Positions 1 to 5,267 of a DNA stretch of 7,471 nucleotides are shown piece after piece (the first letter of the stretch is position 1; each line of letters opens with the position of its first letter). The stretch lies in NCBI GenBank assembly GCA_028688535.1, contig JAQTXY010000087.1:1-7471 (forward strand). The letters run 5' to 3'. The notes under the pieces are model-generated. The model saw only the letters and a program-made list of their open reading frames with translations, did not search any database and was not told the origin of the DNA. The DNA is from Methanothrix sp. Lineage in GTDB: Archaea > Halobacteriota > Methanosarcinia > Methanotrichales > Methanotrichaceae. The position numbers and the translations under genes were made by a program.

Positions 1-1025
1 TCTACGATGAAGTCCACATAGCCATTGCCGTGCACTGCAGCGGTATCGCACCCTTTGAAGTCTGTTGTCGTGCCATAGCAGTAGGTATCTTGATGATAGA
101 AGATGATCCCGAATACAGGGGAAAGCACCTTTTCGCGCGACTTATAGAATATCCTGACCTTGAGAGAATCTCCAAAAACGAAGTTATTGTTCTCTTTGCC
201 TTTCTTGTCTATGAACTTCAAGCCGGTGATCTCTATCTTCCTGTTGCCCCACCTCGGCTTGTTCTCTTCAACTGCCTGGACGTCTGTGATCTCTTTTTCT
301 TTTGATTTATAGATATATTCATCAATTGCCTGGTTCGTGTCGCAAAAGAACTCCTGTTTTCCATCCCTCAGGAGCATGGTTTTATCGCAGAACCTTCTCA
401 CCGCCGCCAGATCGTGAGATACAAAGAGAATCGTCACCCCTTCTCTTTTATATTTATTGAAGACATCAAAACACTTCTGTTGAAACTCCATGTCTCCTAC
501 AGCCAGAACCTCGTCCACGAGCAGGATGTCAGGATCAGTCTGGATTGCAGTAGAGAAGGCTAACCTCACCTGCATTCCGGAAGAGAGATTCTTCAGTTTG
601 GTGTCCTCGAACTTGCGAAGACCTGCGAAATCTATCACCTCATCTGTTCTATCTTTGATCTCTTTCCTGGATAGTCCCATCACTGTGGCATACACACCCA
701 CATTCTCCAACACGGTGAGGTCTGACTGGAAGCCTATGCCCAGCTCCAAGAATGGCGTCATCTTTCCCCTCGCATGGACCGTCCCCTTGCTGGGCCGGAG
801 GATATTGGCTATGATCTTGAGCAGTGTGCTCTTGCCGGAACCGTTATCCCCTATGATACCCACACATTCGCCCTTATCCACCTCGAAGCTTACATCTTTC
901 AATACTGTGAATGTCTCGAATTGCCTGGGCTTCATCATACCTACAAGATTCTCGAAGAGCGTAGTTCTCTTCTCGTGAGGTATCTTGAAAGTCTTCCAAA
1001 GGTGCTCCACCTGCACAGCAGTCAT
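1..1025 (-). CDS. wzt: Wzt-like polysaccharide ABC transporter ATP-binding protein, C-terminus cut by window edge
   Basis: This is the ATPase subunit of an exporter that moves lipid-linked polysaccharide across the membrane. It has 341 visible codons from an ATG at 1025 and no stop before the left edge, so it is partial at the 3' end. The N-terminal ABC domain is complete: Walker A GDNGSGKST at residues 59-67, signature LSSGM at 147-151, Walker B ILLVDE at 167-172, and the switch histidine in FVSHD at 201-205. From about residue 257 a second domain begins with PRWGN, followed by a FGDSLKVRI stretch and SPVFGIIF at 302-309. This matches the Wzt C-terminal carbohydrate-binding domain, which in O-antigen exporters reads the modified end of the glycan. 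The ATG lies inside an ATGA overlap with the TGA stop of the permease gene, indicating translational coupling. The ABC domain is certain; substrate specificity is inferred. Confidence 0.93.
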   Translation of the reverse strand, partial: MTAVQVEHLWKTFKIPHEKRTTLFENLVGMMKPRQFETFTVLKDVSFEVDKGECVGIIGDNGSGKSTLLKIIANILRPSKGTVHARGKMTPFLELGIGFQSDLTVLENVGVYATVMGLSRKEIKDRTDEVIDFAGLRKFEDTKLKNLSSGMQVRLAFSTAIQTDPDILLVDEVLAVGDMEFQQKCFDVFNKYKREGVTILFVSHDLAAVRRFCDKTMLLRDGKQEFFCDTNQAIDEYIYKSKEKEITDVQAVEENKPRWGNRKIEITGLKFIDKKGKENNNFVFGDSLKVRIFYKSREKVLSPVFGIIFYHQDTYCYGTTTDFKGCDTAAVHGNGYVDFIV

Positions 1026-1813
1026 ATTGCCTCCGCAAACTTTGGTTCCAGTCGGTCGAAGATGAAGTAGCCTAGCAAGAGCACTAAAAGAGCGGACACG
1101 GCAATATAAGCCATATTCGCCGGCTCAGGAGAGATCCCGTACAGGGTGCTGTCTCTCATCATAGTAATTATCTGGGCCAAGGGATTGAGCATTACTATCC
1201 AACGCACATTTTCTGGAAATATAGTTATGGGATATAAGATTGGCGTGGCAAAGAATCCCACCTGGACTACTAATCGCCAGATAAATTGTACATCTCTGAA
1301 GTAAACGTTGAGGGCTGATAAGGCCATCGATAGCCCCAATATTATCAGAAACTCGAATATAAATAGGATCGGAAAGTATGTTACGGTCCATCCAGGCAGT
1401 ACTCTGAAGATCACCATGAATACTATGAACACTACGAACTCCAGCGCTGTCATCATCAGCGCCGTAATACAGGTGGATATCACGAGAATATCCCGAGGGA
1501 AGTAGACCTTTTGCACCAAGCTGGGCTTTCCAACGATCCCCCATATGCTCATGGATGTTCCCCGATCAAGGAAGTTCCAAAGGACGATCCCCAGCAGCAG
1601 AAATAGCTGGTAATGCTCCACCTGGATGCGCATAAGGTTGCTGAAGACCACGTAGAGGACGACGAGCATGAGCAACGGCTCCAAGAGGGACCAGAAGAAA
1701 CCCAGAGCAGAGCTTTTATAGCGCAGCTTGAAGTCGCTCCAGGCCAGCCTTAGAATCAGATCGCGGTACCTGTAAAGCTCATGAATGTGATTTGTGGTCA
1801 GCAACTTGTACAC
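1022..1813 (-). CDS. wzm: Wzm-like ABC-2 type polysaccharide export permease
   Basis: This is the membrane subunit of the exporter and pairs with the overlapping downstream ATPase gene. The 263-residue length fits the Wzm/TagG/KpsM family. The N-terminus has the typical amphipathic entry (RDLILRLAWSDFKLRYKSS, 17-35) followed by about six hydrophobic segments near residues 36-60, 68-85, 108-138, 145-170, 176-197 and 234-252. Family landmarks include LGFFWSLLEPLL, YFRD at 171-174 on the cytoplasmic side, and LNP at 209-211. The start is a GTG at 1813: an in-frame TAG lies only four codons upstream, so no longer start exists, and the next alternative is a TTG at codon 4. No strong Shine-Dalgarno precedes it, which agrees with a short leader from the TATA-like box at 1844-1852. 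The exported substrate cannot be read from the sequence; a surface glycan is inferred from the Wzt C-domain and the nearby glycosyltransferase. Confidence 0.93.
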   Translation of the reverse strand: MYKLLTTNHIHELYRYRDLILRLAWSDFKLRYKSSALGFFWSLLEPLLMLVVLYVVFSNLMRIQVEHYQLFLLLGIVLWNFLDRGTSMSIWGIVGKPSLVQKVYFPRDILVISTCITALMMTALEFVVFIVFMVIFRVLPGWTVTYFPILFIFEFLIILGLSMALSALNVYFRDVQFIWRLVVQVGFFATPILYPITIFPENVRWIVMLNPLAQIITMMRDSTLYGISPEPANMAYIAVSALLVLLLGYFIFDRLEPKFAEAI

Positions 1814-1843
1814 CTGAGATGGCTAATCTTTAGCCTGCTAGGT

Positions 1844-1852
1844 GATAATAAA
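1844..1852 (-). promoter_or_regulatory. Candidate archaeal TATA box for the export operon
   Basis: On the minus strand the sequence reads GGTTTATTATC, with a purine-rich AAAGG just upstream that could act as a BRE. The box centre is about 35 bases from the GTG at 1813, so initiation about 26 bases downstream would leave a leader of roughly nine bases. It shares the 92-base divergent region 1814-1905 with the promoter of the acylphosphatase gene. The call rests on motif and spacing only. Confidence 0.4.
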
Positions 1853-1872
1853 CCTTTGCACTGTGAATTAAC

Positions 1873-1884
1873 CTTTAATATTAA
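1873..1884 (+). promoter_or_regulatory. Candidate archaeal TATA box for the acylphosphatase gene
   Basis: The stretch CTTTAATATTAA is centred about 27 bases before the ATG at 1906. In archaea transcription normally begins about 25-27 bases after the TATA centre, so the transcript would start at or very near the ATG. That agrees with the absence of a Shine-Dalgarno sequence here and suggests a leaderless mRNA. Confidence 0.45.
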
Positions 1885-1905
1885 TAGCGCAGATCATATC
1901 TTTAG

Positions 1906-2529
1906 ATGAAACTCAAGATCGTGATCCATGGTCCTAAGATCCACAATGTAGGATATCGCTATTTCCTGCTTAGCAATGCCGATAATCTTGGCCTAAAGGG
2001 TTTCTCGGCGCGAAATATGAAAGCGAATGGCGAGCAGGCAGTGCAAATCCTTGTGGAGGGAGATGATGACCAGGTCAATGAGTTCAGGGAAATCGCAAAA
2101 ACCCAGCAGCCAAAAGCCGCACAGGTCGCCGAGGTAGCCTTTGAGGATTATCAGGATCGCGTAGAAAGCCTCTCCAAATTTTCTTTCCGATTTCAGTCTC
2201 TGCAGGTCAGCAAGGGCATTGAATCAATTCTGAGGATAGAGAAGCTGCAGGAGACCATGCTAGAGAAACAGGATCAGATGCTTGGTAAGCAGGATCAAAT
2301 GCTCGATAAGCAGGATCAAATGCTCGATAAGCTGGAGAATGTTCGACTAGATATTGTCGATGAAATCCGAACCTCTTCAGAATCCCTCATTTCGGAAATG
2401 AAGAACGCAGGGAAACGGAATGCGGTGGATTTGCGAGATTCACATACCGACCTGAAGTCTTATCTCGATGAGAAATTGGGCAAGATTGAGGTGGATATTT
2501 CTCGCATCAAAGCCAGAATCGGCATGTGA
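1906..2529 (+). CDS. Acylphosphatase-domain protein with long C-terminal coiled coil
   Basis: A protein of 207 residues. Residues 1-90 form an acylphosphatase-like fold: an HGPKIHNVGYRYF segment carries the phosphate-binding arginine (R18), and GFSARN supplies the catalytic-type asparagine (N37), 19 residues later (18 in the classical enzymes). A typical acylphosphatase is about 90-100 residues and hydrolyses carboxyl-phosphate bonds. Here another 115 residues follow. From about residue 105 they are highly charged with heptad spacing, including four near-identical units of the type MLDKQDQ at 118-145, so a parallel coiled coil or oligomerisation stalk is likely. No signal peptide or membrane segment is seen, so a cytoplasmic protein is expected. 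The gene is divergent from the export operon and convergent with the glycosyltransferase. Active-site residues look intact, but activity and role are unknown; the domain may instead serve as a binding module. Confidence 0.85.
   Translation: MKLKIVIHGPKIHNVGYRYFLLSNADNLGLKGFSARNMKANGEQAVQILVEGDDDQVNEFREIAKTQQPKAAQVAEVAFEDYQDRVESLSKFSFRFQSLQVSKGIESILRIEKLQETMLEKQDQMLGKQDQMLDKQDQMLDKLENVRLDIVDEIRTSSESLISEMKNAGKRNAVDLRDSHTDLKSYLDEKLGKIEVDISRIKARIGM
2257..2340 (+). repeat. Four 21-base tandem repeats inside the coiled-coil region
   Basis: Four consecutive 21-base units begin with ATGCT at 2257, 2278, 2299 and 2320. Each encodes one heptad (MLEKQDQ, MLGKQDQ, MLDKQDQ, MLDKLEN). Units 2 and 3 differ at only a few bases, while units 1 and 4 have diverged more. 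The unit length equals exactly one heptad, so gain or loss of a unit changes coiled-coil length without breaking the frame. Confidence 0.9.
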
Positions 2530-2553
2530 ATATCTATATTTTATTAAGAATAA
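2530..2553. terminator. AT-rich convergent gap, possible bidirectional termination site
   Basis: Only 24 bases separate two converging stop codons. The plus strand contains TATATTTTATT and the minus strand also has short T stretches (TTATTCTT). Archaeal transcription commonly ends at T-rich tracts without a hairpin, so this gap could stop both transcripts. No stable stem is visible. Confidence 0.3.
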
Positions 2554-3639
2554 TTACCTATCCATTCTCTTTCGGATCTTTTCCAGGAATATAGACGTAT
2601 CGAAATCAGCTGCCCGTCTCCGGCACGCTTCCTTATACTTCTGCGGCTCTTTGGAGATCTCTTTGATCGCTCTCACCAGCTCGTCCCGGTTCGCTTCCAC
2701 CAGCATCCCCGTCTTACCCTGCACCACCGTCTCCTTAAAACCGCCATCATTCACAGCAACCACAGGTTTGCCGCTGGCCATAGCCTCCAGGGGTGTCAGT
2801 CCAAAGTCCTCGTCCACGGCAGTGCATATCAGTCCCTTGCATCGGGCGTACAGGTCTATCAGTTCCTCTTCCGATATCGTGCCCCGCATCTCCACATTTT
2901 CCGGTATATCCTTTACGAGTTTCTGGTAGTAATCGGCTGCATGGTCTCCCAATGCATATCCTCCTACAATGATCAATTTCTGCTCAGGCAGACTTCTAAA
3001 AACATCAAACTGCAGCTCTAGCCTCTTCTCTGGATATATGCGATTGACGGAGAGCCAAAAATCGCCATATTCTATGAACCTGAACCTGCTGGCGTCAACA
3101 GGTGGATTAATCACTGTGCAGGATCTATCATAGGCCTTTCTGATCCTCTGCTCAACATTTCGGCTATTGGCAATAATTCTCTGCAGATCGCCAATGGATC
3201 TCCTGTCAAACCAGGTGTGACATGCTATCCATGATGATGCAGCAAGCTTTCGCAGATCACTAGTCTGGCGGGCGATCATTTTCTCTCTCTGGTCATAGAA
3301 AGCTCTTACTGGCGTGTGACAGTACCACATATTTGGCTTGTGTTTCCTGGCAGCATAATGGGCCCAATTGCCTGAGAATATAAAAAAACCATAATCCTTC
3401 GAGAAGTCGCACCGAGAGAACATCAGCGACGCACTTATTTGTTTCAGTGGAGGATATTTTATCGTCTTTCCCAGGCTTATGACCTTGACATCCTCGTAGC
3501 CGAGTTTACCGAGTGAATCGCGATCAATATCTGTGGTTATGACATCCGCCTTAAGTCCGCGAGCGAGCATTAATACAACTCGCTCTCCTCCTCCAATCGA
3601 TCCTATATAGTCGTGAAATATCGCGATTTTGCTCTTCAA
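2554..3639 (-). CDS. Glycosyltransferase, GT-B fold, family 4 type
   Basis: A 361-residue retaining-type glycosyltransferase that would transfer a sugar from a nucleotide donor to a glycan or lipid acceptor at the cytoplasmic face of the membrane. The N-terminal Rossmann half opens with [16 protein letters not shown], whose glycine loop at 16-18 is typical of acceptor-side binding in family 4 enzymes. The C-terminal half has [13 protein letters not shown] (198-210, with the usual basic donor-phosphate residue) and the E-x7-E motif EDFGLTPLE at 277-285, followed by ASGKPVVA and GGFKETV. No transmembrane segment is seen. The start is a TTG at 3639: the in-frame codons upstream reach a TGA after eight codons with no ATG or GTG, and an AAGGG lies about seven bases before it. 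The gene sits directly downstream of a dead nucleotide-sugar dehydratase. Donor and acceptor cannot be predicted. Confidence 0.92.
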   Translation of the reverse strand: MKSKIAIFHDYIGSIGGGERVVLMLARGLKADVITTDIDRDSLGKLGYEDVKVISLGKTIKYPPLKQISASLMFSRCDFSKDYGFFIFSGNWAHYAARKHKPNMWYCHTPVRAFYDQREKMIARQTSDLRKLAASSWIACHTWFDRRSIGDLQRIIANSRNVEQRIRKAYDRSCTVINPPVDASRFRFIEYGDFWLSVNRIYPEKRLELQFDVFRSLPEQKLIIVGGYALGDHAADYYQKLVKDIPENVEMRGTISEEELIDLYARCKGLICTAVDEDFGLTPLEAMASGKPVVAVNDGGFKETVVQGKTGMLVEANRDELVRAIKEISKEPQKYKEACRRRAADFDTSIFLEKIRKRMDR

Positions 3640-3675
3640 TATGATCCCTTGCGTTCCCTCTCATCCAGATTATGG

Positions 3676-4087
3676 TCAAGCTGATGACATCGTCCACGTG
3701 GCTTCCAATCGCGAAAAGCGTTGACATTTCCTATGGTTATAGCTTTCTGCTCCCTCGTGGTAGAACGCCCGGGTGATTAAGGTCTTGATGCCATAAGGAG
3801 ACACAGGTCGGAGAGGATTGGTCTTGGCGATGGGCATTGATGCGGATGGCCTCCAGGAGATTCGATGTACCCCAGCAGTTACAGAGCATGGTCTCATTGG
3901 GGTCTTCGAAAGATCGAGGCACAAACGATTGGGCTGCCAGCAACATGTTATGCGGCACTTTGCCATCTGCCCGGCGGCGCAGCAGGCCAAAGACGTTTGC
4001 GCCTTCTTCTACCAGCCATTTGGCCTTTCGCGACCCGACGAACCCGCTAATTTCTGTAATCAAAATATTTTTATCCAATAAATCCAA
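3676..4087 (-). pseudogene. Decayed NAD-dependent nucleotide-sugar 4,6-dehydratase (GDP-mannose dehydratase-like)
   Basis: Pieces of a short-chain dehydrogenase-type sugar dehydratase appear in order but in three frames. Frame 1 from a TTG at 4087, preceded by a strong GAGGTGGTG, gives KNILITEISGFVGS and AKWLVEEGANVFGLLRRR, then jumps to LAAQSFVPRSF and GTSNLLEAIRIN. Frame 2 (about 3855-3750) gives TNPLRPVSPYG joined directly to IKTLITRAFYHEGA. Frame 3 gives ITIGNVNAFRDW, and frame 1 returns with SHVDDVIS after one extra A. Against the family pattern, blocks are missing after KVPHN, after AIRIN, after SPYG (removing the catalytic lysine of YxxxK) and after HEGA, and the C-terminal third is absent. 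The first glycine of the GxxGxxG nucleotide loop is glutamate. About 410 bases remain of a gene normally near 1 kb. It is clearly non-functional; whether the sugar was GDP-mannose or another NDP-sugar is uncertain. Confidence 0.85.
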
Positions 4088-4145
4088 GGATCCCACCACC
4101 TCAATGTCCAAAATCTCTTCAGTTTAGCTGAAGGTGAAGGCCATT

Positions 4146-4232
4146 TCACCTGTGCATTTCGTCCAGAACCTTTACATATTCGCCTGCTTTCAAGAGTTCC
4201 TCAACTAGCTTGACTTTGTCACATATTACTAT
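4146..4232 (-). pseudogene. Possible C-terminal fragment of an unidentified upstream gene
   Basis: On the minus strand an open stretch of about 28 codons without a good start ends at a TGA (4146-4148) and reads ...CDKVKLVEELLKAGEYVKVLDEMHR. Its composition is like a real amphipathic C-terminal helix. It lies 58 bases before the former dehydratase start, in the same orientation, as an upstream operon partner would. The reading frame is closed on its 5' side by a TAA, just short of AT-rich DNA bordering the IS701-type remnant. I do not recognise the family; it could be chance. Confidence 0.3.
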
Positions 4233-4240
4233 TTAAAGTC

Positions 4241-4248
4241 TTTATATA
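4241..4248 (+). promoter_or_regulatory. Candidate TATA box upstream of the IS701-type transposase relic
   Basis: TTTATATA, preceded by TTTAAAGTC, is a good match to an archaeal TATA element. Initiation about 26 bases downstream would fall near 4270, shortly before the ATG at 4282. The same AT-rich block read on the minus strand (TGTATATAAAG) could equally have served the old dehydratase operon. The rest of 4088-4281 shows only the dehydratase leader and the 28-codon scrap. Confidence 0.3.
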
Positions 4249-4281
4249 CAGAATTCCATATGATTTAATAGAAAAAATAAA

Positions 4282-5138
4282 ATGTTAGTAATTATTAATA
4301 GGTTACTCCACCAAAGGGTGATGGTGGGGACGTTCTTTAATCTCAAAAGGAAATATCTTTATGCATCAAAATCAATATTTAGACTGAAAGCAATGAATTT
4401 CAACAATGCCTTTGTAGCCCGAACACGAGATAGCAGCGGAATAGCTCGAAAATATATCCAAGGGCTGCTGCTAAATCGAGATCGAGGCAATTGCAGCAGA
4501 TTCACAAAGAAGGTTCGAAAGAGCTCAAATCAATCGTTGCAGCATTTTATAACACATTCACCATGGAACGAACGAATTGTAATCGATAGAATCCAGAAGA
4601 TGGTTGGCAAAATGATTGGCGATTCTGTTGAGGGCTCTCTCCATATTGATGAAACCGAATTTCCAAAACAAGGGATTTCATCTGTTGGTGTACAAAGACA
4701 ATATTGCGGTCGATTGGGTAAAGTTGATAATTGCCAGGTCGGAGTAGTTCTCGGATACGCTCATAAAAATCAAAGGATATTGATAGATGGGCAGCTTTAT
4801 CTTCCGGAAGAATAGGCAAAAAATAAAGTGCTTCGGAACAAATGCAAAGATTCGAAAGACGTTCGATTCAGGACCAAAGCCCAGATCGGACTTGACATGA
4901 TTTTGAATGCTCGCAAGAATGGAGTTCCTTTGGCTGGATTGGAATGGATTGCTTTTACGGCGAGCAGCCTTGGCTTAGGGAAAAGCTTGATTCAGAGGGT
5001 TTGATTTTTATCGCAGATATTCCCCGAGATACAAGAGTATGGCTCAGCAGGCCGAAGACCGGGATTCCTGAAAGAGATGGAAAACAGGGACGCCGTCCTA
5101 TTCGCGAAAGAGTTCTCAATGGCGAACCTGTAAGAATT
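4282..5138 (+). pseudogene. IS701-type (DDE_5) transposase pseudogene, truncated by an IS21 insertion
   Basis: This relic encodes the N-terminal two-thirds of an IS701-family DDE transposase. Recognisable blocks in order are ARKYIQGLLLN, QSLQHFITHSPWNER, HIDETEFPKQG with the first catalytic aspartate (residue 123 from 4282), SVGVQRQYCGRLGKVDNCQVGV, and LYLPEE. An in-frame TAG at 4813-4815 stands where the family has tryptophan (LPEEW), one base from TGG. The frame then continues through DVRFRTKAQIGL to GVP at 4921-4929. One T is missing from the run at 4929-4931, and the protein resumes in another frame with FGWIGMDCFYGEQPW (second aspartate), PRDTRVWLSRPKTG and NGEPVRI. The family match stops at about 5138, where an IS21 end begins, so the third catalytic residue is absent here. 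The usual glycine of DETGFPK is glutamate. The start is uncertain: ATG 4282 or ATG 4393. Confidence 0.85.
4306..4329. repeat. Short inverted repeat near the start of the IS701-type relic
   Basis: CTCCACCA at 4306-4313 pairs with TGGTGGGG at 4322-4329, a stem of about eight pairs with one G-T, around an eight-base loop. It lies between two possible transposase starts (4282 and 4393). It could be a small RNA hairpin or part of the element's left end. The true terminal repeat cannot be confirmed because the right end of this element is outside the window. Confidence 0.35.
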
Positions 5139-5149
5139 GTGGCTGTTTT

Positions 5150-5207
5150 CGCCAACTCAATTTTGACCCGCCTATTTAAGGAAACGCCAATTCGTTTTTG
5201 ATCCACC
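5150..5207 (+). repeat. Two 23-base direct repeats at the IS21 left end, probable IstA binding sites
   Basis: CGCCAACTCAATTTTGACC... at 5150-5172 and CGCCAATTCGTTTTTGATC... at 5185-5207 match at 18 of 23 positions, with starts 35 bases apart. Multiple subterminal repeats at each end are a known IS21 trait and are bound by the transposase. Their location just inside the point where homology to the disrupted transposase ends supports this reading. Confidence 0.75.
5173..5180 (+). promoter_or_regulatory. Candidate istA promoter between the two terminal repeats
   Basis: TATTTAAG lies exactly between the two 23-base repeats. Initiation about 26 bases on would fall near 5202, giving a leader of about 65 bases before the ATG at 5268. 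Transposase bound to the flanking repeats would cover the box, which offers a simple route to self-repression. The box is an inference from motif and spacing. Confidence 0.4.
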
Positions 5208-5262
5208 CTAAGAAGGAAAGTCTTCCCTCTCCAAGTATTTCGAGAGGTGGGCATTAGGGTGA
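5204..5262 (+). promoter_or_regulatory. Inverted repeat covering the istA Shine-Dalgarno sequence
   Basis: CACCCTAA at 5204-5211 is a perfect eight-base complement of TTAGGGTG at 5254-5261, and the right arm contains most of the AGGGTGA that serves as ribosome-binding site for the ATG at 5268. Inside it, CCTCTC (5226-5231) pairs with GAGAGG (5242-5247), hiding the second SD-like run GAGAGGTGG. A small GGAA/TTCC stem fits at 5215-5226. Folded RNA would block istA translation. Confidence 0.5.
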
Positions 5263-5267
5263 AATTG

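Noticed and set aside
490..1070. Plus-strand open frames (490-978 and 774-1070) opposite the Wzt-like ATPase
   Set aside because: The minus strand encodes a full set of ABC ATPase motifs through this interval. The plus-strand translations show no recognisable domain and are antisense shadows.
2257..2340. Tandem 21-base units as a CRISPR array or non-coding repeat
   Set aside because: The units are directly adjacent without spacers and encode heptads in frame inside a coiled coil.
3676..3990. A 104-residue minus-strand frame as a gene of its own
   Set aside because: Only its middle part resembles a sugar dehydratase. It overlaps another frame carrying earlier blocks of the same protein, so it is one fragment of the pseudogene.
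3818..4127. Several plus-strand open frames across the dehydratase relic
   Set aside because: They lack family features and a credible ribosome-binding site. The minus-strand homology explains the sequence.
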